Shown: positions 10,045-19,572, numbered from the stretch's first letter. The stretch: 64,000 bases of DNA from Aurantiacibacter sp. MUD11 (GCF_026967575.1 NZ_CP114054.1:2170001-2234000); one strand, 5' to 3'. Numbers and translations: made by a program. Notes: generated from the letters alone by a model not told the origin.

Positions 10045-10070
10045 GCAAAGCGTCGCCCAAGTCGCTTTGC
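10045..10070. promoter_or_regulatory. Dyad element directly upstream of metX
   Basis: GCAAAGCGTC (10045-10054) and GTCGCTTTGC (10061-10070) form an inverted repeat matching at 9 of 10 pairs with a 6-base spacer. It ends 7 bases before the metX ATG, where a ribosome site would be expected and none is obvious. It may act as an operator shared with hisC or as an mRNA hairpin controlling metX initiation. Confidence 0.4.
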
Positions 10071-10077
10071 GAAAACC

Positions 10078-11181
10078 ATGGCCCCATCCAGCGCAACTTC
10101 CTTTCGCTCGCTGAAGCTCGATACCCCGCTGCACCTCGACAGCGGGCGCGAGCTTGCGGGCGTCGAAATCGCCTATGAAACCTACGGCGAGCTGGCGGCG
10201 GACAAGTCCAACGCGGTGATGGTGTTCCATGCGCTGACGGGGGACCAGTTTCTCGCCAGCACCCATCCCGTCACCGGCAAGCCCGGCTGGTGGGAACGCA
10301 TGGTCGGTCCCGGCAAGCCCATCGATACGGATCGTTTCCACGTGATCTGCGCCAACGTGATCGGCAGCTGCATGGGCTCCACCGGCCCCGCCAGCAGCAG
10401 CGCAGATGGCACGCCTTACGCCATGCAGTTCCCGGTCATCACCATTCGCGACATGGTGCGTGCGCAGATACGCCTGCTCGATGCGCTGGGAATCGAGCGG
10501 CTGCACGCGGTCGTCGGCGGGTCCATGGGCGGGATGCAGGCGCTGTCCTGCGCGGCCAATTTCCCGGAGCGGACCGGACGCGTGCTGGCGATTGCCACCA
10601 CGGCCCGCCACTCGGCGCAGAACATCGCCTTCCACGAGATGGGGCGGCAGGCGATCATGGCCGATCCCAACTGGCGCGGCGGCGACTATTACGATGGCAA
10701 TAGCCCGGACAAGGGGCTGGCCGTGGCCCGCATGGCGGCGCATATCACCTATCTTTCCGAAGAAGGGCTGACCGAGAAATTCGGCCGCCGGCTGCAGGAT
10801 CGCGAGGCCAAGAGCTTCGGCTTCGATGCCGATTTCCAGGTGGAAAGCTACCTGCGCCACCAGGGCATCAGCTTCACCGACCGCTTCGATGCCAACAGCT
10901 ATCTCTACATCACCCGCGCCATGGACTATTTCGACCTGGCCGAGGAAGCGGACGGTCTGCTGGCCGATGCCTTCGCGGGGGCCAAGGACACGCGCTTCTG
11001 CCTCGTCAGCTTCGATACCGACTGGCTCTATACCACCGCCGACATGCGCGAGGTGGTGCATGCGCTGAACGCGGTCGCCGCGCCGGTCAGCTTCGTTGAA
11101 CTGAGCGCGCCGTATGGCCACGACAGCTTCCTGCTCGACGTGCCTGCGCTGGACCGCGTGGTGGAGGGCTTCCTCGGATGA
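10078..11181 (+). CDS. metX: Homoserine O-acetyltransferase (or succinyltransferase)
   Basis: Alpha/beta-hydrolase-fold acyltransferase of 367 residues that activates homoserine for methionine synthesis. It has the nucleophile elbow [10 protein letters not shown], the oxyanion-region HALTGDQF, the Asp in SFDTDWLY and the catalytic His in YGHDSFLLD. MetX proteins differ in using acetyl- or succinyl-CoA and this cannot be told from sequence alone. The stop overlaps the metW start as ATGA, the standard alphaproteobacterial metXW arrangement. Confidence 0.94.
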   Translation: MAPSSATSFRSLKLDTPLHLDSGRELAGVEIAYETYGELAADKSNAVMVFHALTGDQFLASTHPVTGKPGWWERMVGPGKPIDTDRFHVICANVIGSCMGSTGPASSSADGTPYAMQFPVITIRDMVRAQIRLLDALGIERLHAVVGGSMGGMQALSCAANFPERTGRVLAIATTARHSAQNIAFHEMGRQAIMADPNWRGGDYYDGNSPDKGLAVARMAAHITYLSEEGLTEKFGRRLQDREAKSFGFDADFQVESYLRHQGISFTDRFDANSYLYITRAMDYFDLAEEADGLLADAFAGAKDTRFCLVSFDTDWLYTTADMREVVHALNAVAAPVSFVELSAPYGHDSFLLDVPALDRVVEGFLG

Positions 11182-11783
11182 CCAAGCCCGTCACCTTCGA
11201 CCTGCGCCCCGACCTTGCCAAGATCGCGTACCTCGTTCCCTCCGGCTCGCGCGTGCTCGATGTCGGCTGTGGCGAGGGCGACCTGATGGAGGCGCTGCAA
11301 TCGCAGAAGGGTTGCGACGCGCGCGGCATGGAGATCGACCCGGAAGCAGTGGCCAAGGCCGTGTCACGCGGGCTTTCCGTGGTGCAGGGCGATGCCAACC
11401 GCGACCTTGCCGACTATCCGGACAAGGCCTTCGACGTCGCTATCCTCAGCCAGACGCTGCAGACGGCCGAGCGTCCCGAGTGGCTGCTCGACCAGCTGCT
11501 ACGGATCGGTGGCCAGGCTTTCGTCAGCTTCCCCAATTTCGCCTACTGGCGCATGCGCCTGTCGCTGCTGGTCAACGGCCGCATGCCGGTGACGCGGCAC
11601 CTGCCGGTGAGCTGGTACGAAACGCAGAACATCCACCACCTGACGGTGGACGACTTCCGCCACCTGATCGCGCAAAAGGGCGTGAAGGTGGAGGGCAGCT
11701 GGTTCTTCGCAAACGGCAAGGAAATCGGCGGCACGAGCGCGAACTGGCGCGCCGAGCACGCGGTATTTCAACTGAGCCGCTAG
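11178..11783 (+). CDS. metW: Methionine biosynthesis protein MetW
   Basis: SAM-dependent methyltransferase-fold protein of 201 residues. The motif I glycine loop [11 protein letters not shown] and the [19 protein letters not shown] region are diagnostic of MetW. MetW partners MetX and is needed for its activity in several proteobacteria. The four-base overlap with metX implies stoichiometric co-translation. The gene converges with the VTT membrane protein. Confidence 0.94.
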   Translation: MTKPVTFDLRPDLAKIAYLVPSGSRVLDVGCGEGDLMEALQSQKGCDARGMEIDPEAVAKAVSRGLSVVQGDANRDLADYPDKAFDVAILSQTLQTAERPEWLLDQLLRIGGQAFVSFPNFAYWRMRLSLLVNGRMPVTRHLPVSWYETQNIHHLTVDDFRHLIAQKGVKVEGSWFFANGKEIGGTSANWRAEHAVFQLSR

Positions 11784-11784
11784 G

Positions 11785-12270
11785 CTAGATGGCCGATCCC
11801 GCCAGTACGGCGAGACAGATTCCGGGAAGCATGCCCAGCAGGCTGGCGGCGAGGAAGGCGCGGGCGCTGATCGGGGTGGCGGCACAGCCTGCGGTAACGA
11901 CGGCATGCGGCACTGCGCCCAGCCTTGCCCCGACGACATAGATCGGACCCTTGCGCGCCAGGTGCTCCTGCACGCCCTGCAGGCGCTCGCCGAACTGGCG
12001 CTGCATCCGCTCGCCCAACCAACGGCGGGTGACGAGGAACAGCAGGTGGCTGCCAGCCAGGACACCAAGCGAGACGACGAGGATTCCGGCCACGCCCAGT
12101 ACCAGTCCGCTGAGGAACGACATGGCGTTCACCGCGCCCGGCACCGAGAAAGCGACCAGCGACGCGGTCACCGTGGCCAGCAGCGCGGGCAGCGCCAGCG
12201 GGCCGAACGGCGTCGCGGCGATGCTTTCCAGCATGCTCATGGGCAGGATTGAGGAGACGAACGCATCCAT
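11785..12270 (-). CDS. VTT-domain (TVP38/DedA-like) membrane protein
   Basis: A 161-residue integral membrane protein with about four hydrophobic segments (residues about 20-45, 50-75, 118-135 and 140-160). The cytoplasmic middle contains RRWLGERMQRQFGERLQG, followed by VGARLGAVPHAVVTAGCAATPIS, resembling the re-entrant loop (R-x-x-P/A-x-P type) of VTT/SNARE-associated proteins. Transport of lipid or small solutes is likely but the substrate is unknown. An internal ATG at 12240 is an alternative start. A second, similar-sized membrane protein of this type lies at 56145. Confidence 0.7.
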   Translation of the reverse strand: MDAFVSSILPMSMLESIAATPFGPLALPALLATVTASLVAFSVPGAVNAMSFLSGLVLGVAGILVVSLGVLAGSHLLFLVTRRWLGERMQRQFGERLQGVQEHLARKGPIYVVGARLGAVPHAVVTAGCAATPISARAFLAASLLGMLPGICLAVLAGSAI

Positions 12271-12358
12271 GCTTACCTAGTGTCGAATTCCCGAACCGGT
12301 TCCAAGCTATATATTCTTTACTGCTATTCGGTTGCCGTGACGCTCGGCACAGGCAGCG

Positions 12359-13135
12359 TCATGCAGCGCCATCGTTGACGCAAAGCACGCTGTCGTCGCG
12401 GGCCAGGCACCACAGGCTGAGGCCCGCTGCCTTTGCCCGCTCAACCGCCATACTGGTAGGCAGCGAGATGGTGACCAGTCGCGTCGCCCCGGCGCGCACG
12501 GCCTTCTCGACGATCTCGTACGAGCAGCGCGCGCTGGAAAGGATGAAGCCTGCGCTCGCATCCTGCCCTGCCGCAGCCAGCGCGCCGACAAGCTTGTCCA
12601 TGGCATTGTGCCGCCCGACATCCTCGCGCGCGTGCATGATGGCGCCATCGGGCGCGCAGAAGGCTGCGGCATGGGCAGCCCCCGTCTCGCGGGTGAGCGG
12701 CTGGTGCTCGCGCAGCTTGGCCAGGGCGGCAAAGATGGCTTGCGGGTCAACCGCACTGTGCGTGGGTACCCTGGGCAGCGGCTGCGACACCGCTTCGAGG
12801 TTTTCGATTCCGCACAGGCCGCAGCTCGATTCCGCCACGCGTGCCCGCACCCGCTCGGTCAGCTTGTCGATGCCGAGGCCGGTCAATTGCGCACGGGCGA
12901 TCCAGCCGTGTTCGACTTCGGCAATGGCGATGTCCGAAATGTCCGAGGGGGCCTTGGCCAGCCCTTCGGTCAGCGCGAACCCGCGCGCGAAGTCCTCCAG
13001 GTCCGATGGCGTTGCCATCATCACCGCATAGGACAGGCCGTTGTATTCCAGCGCGACAGGAACCTCGGGCACCCAGCTGCGCTCCGCCGGGCGCGACGTG
13101 CCGTCCTTGCGGACTTCGATGGGCTTATCCGGCAT
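12359..13135 (-). CDS. fdhD: Formate dehydrogenase accessory sulfurtransferase FdhD
   Basis: A 258-residue sulfur carrier protein that passes cysteine-desulfurase sulfur to the molybdenum cofactor of formate dehydrogenase. The conserved Cys pair lies in SSCGLCGIENL, and GREDVGRHNAMDKL (here AREDVGRHNAMDKL) and SSARCSYEIVEKA are family signatures. The start at 13135 (MPDKPIEV) gives the normal length and overlaps the 3' end of fdsD by 11 bases; the longer frame only adds an Arg/Ser-rich shadow of fdsD. It is the last gene of the fds operon. Confidence 0.94.
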   Translation of the reverse strand: MPDKPIEVRKDGTSRPAERSWVPEVPVALEYNGLSYAVMMATPSDLEDFARGFALTEGLAKAPSDISDIAIAEVEHGWIARAQLTGLGIDKLTERVRARVAESSCGLCGIENLEAVSQPLPRVPTHSAVDPQAIFAALAKLREHQPLTRETGAAHAAAFCAPDGAIMHAREDVGRHNAMDKLVGALAAAGQDASAGFILSSARCSYEIVEKAVRAGATRLVTISLPTSMAVERAKAAGLSLWCLARDDSVLCVNDGAA

Positions 13136-13409
13136 CCGAGTTGTGCAGCCCGCCGTGCTTGGAGAAGTCCGTGGCGCGGGTCTGCGTGCCGGGGTGGCCC
13201 TTTTCGAGCAGGTGCTCGATCGCTTCGGCGGCGATATCGTCCAGGCCACTGCGATCGCCGGTGAAGATGGCCTTCTTCATCCGGGGATCCCAGAAGCTTT
13301 CGATATGGTCGGCCGTCGCCAGTACCGCCTTGTCGTGGCCGATGGCGACGAAGTTCTTGGCGATCTGGTTGGCGAAACGCACCAGCGTGGCTTGGGTATC
13401 CTTGCTCAC
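13125..13409 (-). CDS. fdsD: Formate dehydrogenase delta subunit
   Basis: A small 94-residue protein of the FdsD family, required for assembly or activity of soluble NAD-dependent molybdenum formate dehydrogenase. Typical family features are VRFANQIAKNF near the N-terminus and the FWDPRMKKAIF motif, with a helical tail. The start overlaps the fdsA stop (ATGA) and its end overlaps fdhD, so translation of the three genes is probably coupled. Confidence 0.93.
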   Translation of the reverse strand: MSKDTQATLVRFANQIAKNFVAIGHDKAVLATADHIESFWDPRMKKAIFTGDRSGLDDIAAEAIEHLLEKGHPGTQTRATDFSKHGGLHNSDAG

Positions 13410-16261
13410 TCGGCCGGCTCCATTTCGTCTTCACCGGCAATGCGGCGGCTGCGTTCGGCCAGCTCGGCATAGTCTTCCTGCCAGTCGGTCGGACCGTTGG
13501 AAGGCGTCACCTGCACCGCCGTCACCTTGTATTCCGGGCAGTTGGTTGCCCAGTCGGAGAAGTCGGTGGTGACCACGTTGGCCTGCGTCGCCGGGTGGTG
13601 GAAGGTGGTGTAGACCACGCCCGGAGCCACGCGATCGGTAACCTTCACCCGCAGCGTCGTCTCGCCGGTGCGGCTGGCCAGCTTGGTCCAGTCGCCGTCC
13701 TTCAAGCCGCGGTTCTCGGCATCGACCGGGTGCATTTCCAGCAGGTCTTCCGGGTGCCAGACGGTGTTCGCCGTGCGCCGCGTCTGCGCACCGACGTTGT
13801 ACTGGCTGAGGATACGGCCGGTGGTGAGCAGCAGCGGGAAGCGCGGCCCGGTCTTCTCGTCGGTGGGGACGTAGTCGGTGACCACGAACAGCCCCTTGCC
13901 GCGCACGAAGCCCTCGATGTGCATGACGGGCGAGCCGTCCGGATGCTTCTCGTTGACCGGCCACTGCACGCTGCCGCGTTCCTGCAGCATCTCCCAGCTG
14001 ACGCCGGCGAAGCTGCCGGTGAGGCGGGCGATTTCGGCCAGGATTTCCTTCGGGTGGCTGTAGTTCCAGCCAGCGCCAAGCGCATTGGCGAGCAGCTGGG
14101 TGACTTCCCAGTCCTCGTAGCCGTTGGCCGGTTCCATCACCTTGCGCACCGGCTGGATGCGGCGCTCGGCATTGGTGAAGGTGCCGTTCTTCTCGAGGAA
14201 GGTGGAACCCGGCAGGAAGACGTGCGCGTAGTTGGCCGTCTCGTTGAGGAAGAGGTCGTGCACGATCACGCATTCCATGGCGGACAGGCCGTCGGCCACG
14301 TGCTGGGTGTTCGGATCTGACTGCAGGATGTCCTCGCCCTGGATGTAGATGGCCTTGAAGGTGCCATCGACGGCGGCATCGAGCATGTTGTTGATGCGCA
14401 GGCCCGGGTTCGGGTCGATCGAGACGCCCCAGTCCTTCTCGAACAGTTCGCGCGTGGCACCGTCCGACAGGTGGCGATAGCCGGGCAGTTCGTGCGGGAA
14501 CGAACCCATGTCGCAGGCGCCCTGCACGTTGTTCTGGCCGCGCAGCGGGTTCACGCCCACGCCCGGGCGACCGATGTTGCCGGTGCACATGGCGAGGTTG
14601 GCGATGGCCATCACGGTCGACGAGCCCTGCGAGTGCTCGGTCACGCCGAGGCCGTAGTAGATCGCCGCATTGCCACCGGTGGCGTAGAGGCGAGCGGCGG
14701 CGCGCAGGTCTTCGGCCGGAACCCGGGTGACCGGCTCCAGCGTTTCGGGCGAATGCCGCTCGTCGGAAACGAAGCGGGCCCACTCCTCGTAAGCGTCGAC
14801 TTCGCAACGCTCCTGGATGAACTTGTCGTCGGTCAGCCCTTCGGTGACGATGACATGCGCCATGGCAGTGAGCACGGCGACATTGGTGCCCGGCTGCAGC
14901 GGCAGGTGATGCGCGGCCTCGACATGCGGGGTGCGCACCAGGTCGATCCGGCGCGGGTCGATGACGATCAGCTTGGCACCTTCGCGCAGGCGCTTCTTCA
15001 GGCGGCTGGCGAAGACCGGGTGGCCATCGGTCGGGTTGGCGCCGATCACCAGCGCGACGTCGACGTGCTGCACGCTGTCGAAATCCTGCGTGCCGGCGCT
15101 GGTGCCGAAGGTCGTCTTCAGGCCGTAGCCGGTCGGCGAGTGGCAGACGCGGGCGCAGGTATCGGTGTTGTTCGAGCCGAACACGGCACGGATCAGCTTC
15201 TGCACGAGGAAGGTTTCCTCGTTGGTGCAGCGGCTGGAGGTGATGCCGCCCAGCGCCATCGGGCCATGTTCGGCCTTGATCGCCTTGATCTTGTTGCTGG
15301 TGAATTCGAGCGCTTCTTCCCAGCTTACTTCGCGCCAGGGCTGGTCGATGGAATCGCGCACCATCGGGCTGGTGATGCGATCCTGGTGGTTGGCATAGCC
15401 ATAGGCGAAGCGGCCCTTCACGCAGGAGTGGCCGCGGTTGGCCTTGCCGTCCTTGTAGGGGACCATGCGCACCAGCTGTTCGCCGCGCATTTCGGCGCGG
15501 AAGGTGCAGCCGACGCCGCAATAGGCGCAGGTGGTGACGACGCTGCGTTCGGGCAGGCCGATTTCCTTGACGCTCTTTTCCTGCAGCGTGGCGGTGGGGC
15601 AGGCCTGCACACAGGCGCCGCAGCTGACGCATTCGCTGGAGAGGAAGTTGTCCTCGTCCTGCCCGGCCGAGACCATGCTGGCGAAGCCGCGACCGTCGAT
15701 GGTGAGCGCGAAGGTGCCCTGCACTTCGGAGCAGGCACGCACGCAGCGCGAGCAGACGATGCACTTCGACGGGTCGAAGGAGAAATAGGGGTTGGAGGTG
15801 TCGGTCTCGAGACCGAGGTGGTTTGCCCCTTCATAGCCGTAGCGCACGTCGCGCAGGCCGACGTTGGCGGCTTCTTCCTGCAGTTCGCAATCGCCGTTGG
15901 CGGAGCAGGTGAGGCAGTCCAGCGGGTGGTCGGAGATGTACAGCTCCATCACGCCCTTGCGCAGCTTTTCGAGGCGCGGGGTCTGCGTCTTGACCACCAT
16001 GCCTTCGGCAACCGGCGTGGTGCAGCTGGCGGGCGTACCGCGGGCGCCTTCGATTTCCACCAGGCACAGCCGGCACGAGCCGAAGCTCTTCACGTTGTCG
16101 GTGGCGCACAGCTTGGGGATCTTGCCGCCCGAAACCGAGGCCGCGCGCATCACGCTGGTGCCGGCGGGCACGGTGACTTCGCGACCGTCAATGGTCAGCG
16201 TGACTTTCTCTTCCGACTCCACAGCCGGAGTTCCGAAATCCTTGGGGGCTTCATATCCCAT
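13406..16261 (-). CDS. fdsA: NAD-dependent formate dehydrogenase, molybdenum catalytic subunit
   Basis: A 951-residue subunit oxidising formate to CO2 at a bis-MGD molybdenum centre in the cytoplasm. In order: [2Fe-2S] ligands C52, C63, C66, C80; the His/Cys cluster HPLDCLTCSANGDC (112-125); two ferredoxin-like clusters at C167-C177 and C211-C221; the [4Fe-4S] cluster CAYCGVGC (245-252) with C280; and the molybdenum ligand C373 in RVCHSPTGYG, where other FDHs use selenocysteine. The C-terminal molydopterin domain follows. Length matches FdsA of Rhodobacter and Cupriavidus. It overlaps mobA by 11 bases and fdsD by 4. Confidence 0.96.
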   Translation of the reverse strand: MGYEAPKDFGTPAVESEEKVTLTIDGREVTVPAGTSVMRAASVSGGKIPKLCATDNVKSFGSCRLCLVEIEGARGTPASCTTPVAEGMVVKTQTPRLEKLRKGVMELYISDHPLDCLTCSANGDCELQEEAANVGLRDVRYGYEGANHLGLETDTSNPYFSFDPSKCIVCSRCVRACSEVQGTFALTIDGRGFASMVSAGQDEDNFLSSECVSCGACVQACPTATLQEKSVKEIGLPERSVVTTCAYCGVGCTFRAEMRGEQLVRMVPYKDGKANRGHSCVKGRFAYGYANHQDRITSPMVRDSIDQPWREVSWEEALEFTSNKIKAIKAEHGPMALGGITSSRCTNEETFLVQKLIRAVFGSNNTDTCARVCHSPTGYGLKTTFGTSAGTQDFDSVQHVDVALVIGANPTDGHPVFASRLKKRLREGAKLIVIDPRRIDLVRTPHVEAAHHLPLQPGTNVAVLTAMAHVIVTEGLTDDKFIQERCEVDAYEEWARFVSDERHSPETLEPVTRVPAEDLRAAARLYATGGNAAIYYGLGVTEHSQGSSTVMAIANLAMCTGNIGRPGVGVNPLRGQNNVQGACDMGSFPHELPGYRHLSDGATRELFEKDWGVSIDPNPGLRINNMLDAAVDGTFKAIYIQGEDILQSDPNTQHVADGLSAMECVIVHDLFLNETANYAHVFLPGSTFLEKNGTFTNAERRIQPVRKVMEPANGYEDWEVTQLLANALGAGWNYSHPKEILAEIARLTGSFAGVSWEMLQERGSVQWPVNEKHPDGSPVMHIEGFVRGKGLFVVTDYVPTDEKTGPRFPLLLTTGRILSQYNVGAQTRRTANTVWHPEDLLEMHPVDAENRGLKDGDWTKLASRTGETTLRVKVTDRVAPGVVYTTFHHPATQANVVTTDFSDWATNCPEYKVTAVQVTPSNGPTDWQEDYAELAERSRRIAGEDEMEPAE

Positions 16262-16781
16262 TGGTCTGCTCCATCGCCGCCAGGTCTGCGGGCGTATTTA
16301 TGTTTGCAGGCGCGTAAGACGCTCTTACCGGCCGCGCATTGGCGGCCTTTGCAAAAGCGAGCATCGAGTGGCGTCCTTCACTCTGGAGGATGGCCGAAAC
16401 CGTCGATGCGGCGCTGCTTTTCCAATGCCCGATTACGGGCTGCGTTTCAAGATAAGCGGAGGGTGGTGAAAGATCCGACAAGAGGCTGTCGGGCAGGTCG
16501 ACAGAATCGACCCCGCAAGTCAGCACGCTGTCGAAATCCTCGTCCTCGGCATGGCGCAGGGCGGCGGCAATCCCGCCCAGCGGCCCCATGTCGGCTCGCG
16601 GCCAGTCGGGCAGGGTCGGGGCCGGCGCGGTTTCGCGGCCCACCACCACCACATGATCGCAGAAGCCGGACAAGGCATCCACTGCGCGGCTGATGAGCGT
16701 ATGCCCTCCCAGCTCGGCCAGCGCCTTGTCGCTGCCGAAACGTGAGGACTTGCCGCCCGCCAGGACCGCGCCGAGGATCAT
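16251..16781 (-). CDS. mobA: Molybdenum cofactor guanylyltransferase MobA
   Basis: A 176-residue nucleotidyltransferase that attaches GMP to molybdopterin to make the MGD cofactor. The N-terminal MILGAVLAGGKSSRFGSDKAL motif is the LAGGxSxRxGxDK signature, and DMGPLGGI follows. I start at 16781 because this ATG overlaps the fdsB stop (ATGA); the longer frame is a shadow of fdsB. Its 3' end runs 11 bases into fdsA. Placement between the fdsB and fdsA subunit genes ties cofactor supply to enzyme synthesis and is unusual compared with the fdsGBACD order known elsewhere. Confidence 0.92.
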   Translation of the reverse strand: MILGAVLAGGKSSRFGSDKALAELGGHTLISRAVDALSGFCDHVVVVGRETAPAPTLPDWPRADMGPLGGIAAALRHAEDEDFDSVLTCGVDSVDLPDSLLSDLSPPSAYLETQPVIGHWKSSAASTVSAILQSEGRHSMLAFAKAANARPVRASYAPANINTPADLAAMEQTNGI

Positions 16782-18298
16782 GCCTTGGTGAAGTCCTCGG
16801 GCCAGTGCTTGAGCGCGCTCATCACCGGGTAGGGGGTGAAGCCGCCCAGCGCGCAGAGCGAGCCGAACTTCATCGTTTCGCACAGGTCGGTCAGCAGGCC
16901 GATCTCGTCACCCGTGTCGCGTCCGGCGTCCTTGGGCGCATTGTGCATCTGCGGAGCCAGCTCGATCCGGTCGCGCTTGCGGCCACCTTCGCGGATGCGG
17001 TCCAGCAGCTCGGTACCGCGCACGGCACCGATGCGGCAGGGCGTGCACTTGCCGCAGCTTTCCTCGGCACAGAAATGCATGGCGAAGCGGGCCATTTCCA
17101 GCATGTCGGCGGTATCGTCGAACACGGTCACGCCGGCATGGCCAATCAGGGCATCGGCCTCAGTGAAAGTCTCGTAGTCGAAGACGATATCGAACTGGTC
17201 GGGGTGGATATAGGCGCCCAGCGGGCCGCCCACCTGCACCGCCTTGACCGGACGGCCCGAAGCGGTGCCGCCGCCGATCTCATTGACCAGCTCGCCCAGC
17301 GTGATGCCGAAGCCGATCTCGTAGAGGCCGCCATGCTTGATGTTGCCGGCCAGCTGGATCGGCATGGTGCCGCGCGAACGGCCGAACCCTGCATCCTTGT
17401 AGGCAGCGGCGCCGCCTTCGGTGAGGATGTGCGGCACGGCGGCCAGGCTGAGCACGTTGTTGACCACGGTCGGGCGGCCAAGGAAGCCTTCCAGCGCGGG
17501 CAGCGGCGGCTTGGCGCGCACTTCGCCGCGCTTGCCTTCGAGACTGTTGAGCAGCGAGGTCTCCTCGCCGCAGACATAGGCACCCGCACCCACGCGCACT
17601 TCGCACTTGAACGGGGCGATGATCTCTTCGCAAAGTTCCAGCGCGGCGTTCATCTTGCGGATCGCATCGGGATATTCGCTGCGCAGGTAGACATAGCCCT
17701 GCGTGGCGCCGACGGCCTCACCGGCAATCGCCATGCCTTCGATCAGGGCGAAGGGATCGCCTTCCATCACGGCACGGTCGGCAAAGGTGCCGCTGTCGCC
17801 TTCGTCGGCATTGCAGACGATGTACTTCTGGGGGCCTGCCGCCTTGCGCACGGTTTCCCACTTGATGCCGGTGGGGAAGCCCGCACCGCCACGGCCGCGC
17901 AGGCCGCTCTCGGTGACTTCGGCCACGATCTGCTCGCTGCCGATCTGGCGCGCCCGCTTCAGGCCTGCCCAGCCGCCGGTCGCTTCGTAGTCTTCCAGGC
18001 TCAGCGGACGGGTCTTGCCGGCGCGGGCGAAAGTGTAGCGGACCTGGCTGGCGATGAAGGGATGTTCGGCAATCGCGCCGATGCCCTTGTCGGAAGAACC
18101 ATCGAGGATGGCATCGACATCGTCGAGCGTGGCCGGGCCGAAGCCCTTGCCGTCGATCTCTACCAGCGGCTCCAGCCAGTGCATGCCCCAACTGGAGGTA
18201 CGGTGCACTTCGCAGCCCTTCTTTTCGAAGGCGGCGGCCAGCTTGTCGGCACCTGCCGCGCGGGCGAGGGCATCATCGGAAATCTTTACGAGGGTCAT
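16778..18298 (-). CDS. fdsB: NAD-dependent formate dehydrogenase, diaphorase subunit
   Basis: A 506-residue NuoF-like subunit that passes electrons to NAD+. The N-terminal part is a thioredoxin-like module, then FMN/NAD-binding GLRGRGGAGFPTGIKW (about residue 133), YICGEETSLLNSLEG-type motif (here YVCGEETSLLNS) and the [4Fe-4S] motif ESCGKCTPCRIG near residue 420. It overlaps fdsG and mobA by four bases on either side. Confidence 0.95.
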   Translation of the reverse strand: MTLVKISDDALARAAGADKLAAAFEKKGCEVHRTSSWGMHWLEPLVEIDGKGFGPATLDDVDAILDGSSDKGIGAIAEHPFIASQVRYTFARAGKTRPLSLEDYEATGGWAGLKRARQIGSEQIVAEVTESGLRGRGGAGFPTGIKWETVRKAAGPQKYIVCNADEGDSGTFADRAVMEGDPFALIEGMAIAGEAVGATQGYVYLRSEYPDAIRKMNAALELCEEIIAPFKCEVRVGAGAYVCGEETSLLNSLEGKRGEVRAKPPLPALEGFLGRPTVVNNVLSLAAVPHILTEGGAAAYKDAGFGRSRGTMPIQLAGNIKHGGLYEIGFGITLGELVNEIGGGTASGRPVKAVQVGGPLGAYIHPDQFDIVFDYETFTEADALIGHAGVTVFDDTADMLEMARFAMHFCAEESCGKCTPCRIGAVRGTELLDRIREGGRKRDRIELAPQMHNAPKDAGRDTGDEIGLLTDLCETMKFGSLCALGGFTPYPVMSALKHWPEDFTKA

Positions 18299-18723
18299 GC
18301 GCTTTCCACCAGCTTGGCGATGGAGGTTTCATCGAGGCGGACGTGCAGGTCGTCGCCCGTGCGGGCGGCCGGACCGGCACTGCAGAGGCCGAGGCAGTAA
18401 ACCGTCTCGATCTTCACCCGTTCGCCGGCGGCCTTGTTCGCGTGGTCGATTATCTTCTCGACGCCGCGAGCCTTGCAGGCCTCTGCGCGGCACACCTGCA
18501 CGACGGGGCGCGGGTCGGCCTTGCTCTTGTAGTCGTGATAGAAGCTGACCACGCCATGCACGTCGGCGCGGCTGAGGTTCAGGCCCTTGGCGATCATCGC
18601 CTCGCTCTCCGCATCGACGCAGCCGAATTCGGCCTGTACGTCGTTGAGGATCGGCAGCAAGGGGCCTTCCTTCTCGTGGTGGCGGGCGATGATGTCGCCC
18701 AGGATGTCGGATTTGTCGCTCAT
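18295..18723 (-). CDS. fdsG: NAD-dependent formate dehydrogenase, gamma subunit
   Basis: A 142-residue NuoE-like thioredoxin-fold [2Fe-2S] protein. The four ligands are C78, C83, C110 and C114 (VCRAEACKARG and YCLGLCSAGPA). It pairs with FdsB in electron transfer to NAD+. Its start overlaps the fghA stop by four bases, physically coupling the formyl-glutathione hydrolase to the formate dehydrogenase subunits. Confidence 0.95.
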   Translation of the reverse strand: MSDKSDILGDIIARHHEKEGPLLPILNDVQAEFGCVDAESEAMIAKGLNLSRADVHGVVSFYHDYKSKADPRPVVQVCRAEACKARGVEKIIDHANKAAGERVKIETVYCLGLCSAGPAARTGDDLHVRLDETSIAKLVESA

Positions 18724-19559
18724 GCTTTGAGCCTCTTTGCGTGCCAGGCGACATGCTCGGCAATGAAGGTGGAAACGAAGAAATAGGAGTGGTCGTAACC
18801 CTCCTGCAGGCGGATGGTGGCATCCATCCCGGCCTCGCGCACCGCTTCTTCCAGCAGGTGCGTCTTGAGCTGTTCGTCGAGGAAATCGTCGGCGCGGCCC
18901 TGGTCCACCAGCAGGTCGGGCAGGCGGGCGCCGTCGGCAATCAGCGCGCAGGCATCGTATTCGCGCCAGGCATGGCGGTCATCGCCAATATAGCCGGTCA
19001 GCGCCTTCTCGCCCCAAGGGCAGTGCAGCGGGCTGACGATGGGGGCAAAGGCGCTGGTCGAGCGGAAGCGTCCGGGATTGCGCAGCGATACGGTCAGTGC
19101 GCCGTGGCCGCCCATCGAGTGGCCGGAAATGCCTTGCCGTTCCATGTCGACGGGGAAGTTCTTGGCCACCAGCGCGGGCAGTTCGTCCTCGACATAGCTG
19201 CGCATGTGGAAGTGCTTTGCCCACGGGTCTTGTGTCGCGTTGACGTAGAAGCCGGCACCCTGGCCGAAGTCGTAAGCCTCGTCATCGGGCACGCTCTCGC
19301 CGCGCGGGCTGGTGTCCGGGCCGACGAAGATCACGCCATGCTCGGCGCAGGCCTGGTGGTAGTGGCACTTGATCATCGCATTTTCATGCGTGCAGGTCAG
19401 GCCCGACAGCCACCACAGCACGGGCAGCTTCTCGCCCGGCGTGTGCTCGGGGACGAAGACCGCGAAGGTCATGTCCGTGCCGGTGGCTTCGCTGGCGTGC
19501 TTGTACACGCCCTGCTTGCCGCCGAAGCACTTCGTTTCGCTGACCGTTTCGATGCTCAT
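18720..19559 (-). CDS. fghA: S-formylglutathione hydrolase
   Basis: A 279-residue esterase-D-type alpha/beta hydrolase that splits S-formylglutathione into formate and glutathione. The catalytic Ser lies in GHSMGGHGAL, and the family motifs LSGLTCTHENAMIK and FVGPDTSPRG are present, with the catalytic His in EGYDHSYFF. Length is typical. It hands formate to FdsGBAD encoded immediately downstream and takes its substrate from AdhC. Confidence 0.95.
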   Translation of the reverse strand: MSIETVSETKCFGGKQGVYKHASEATGTDMTFAVFVPEHTPGEKLPVLWWLSGLTCTHENAMIKCHYHQACAEHGVIFVGPDTSPRGESVPDDEAYDFGQGAGFYVNATQDPWAKHFHMRSYVEDELPALVAKNFPVDMERQGISGHSMGGHGALTVSLRNPGRFRSTSAFAPIVSPLHCPWGEKALTGYIGDDRHAWREYDACALIADGARLPDLLVDQGRADDFLDEQLKTHLLEEAVREAGMDATIRLQEGYDHSYFFVSTFIAEHVAWHAKRLKA

Positions 19560-19572
19560 TCAGTCGCTCCCG

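Noticed and set aside
10004..10077. SAM-II (metA-type) riboswitch upstream of metX
   Set aside because: The intergenic space is only 74 bases and I do not see the conserved SAM-II pseudoknot sequences; only a simple dyad is present.
13406..16261. Selenocysteine formate dehydrogenase
   Set aside because: The active-site codon at residue 373 is a Cys codon in RVCHS, with no in-frame TGA, so no selenocysteine insertion is needed.
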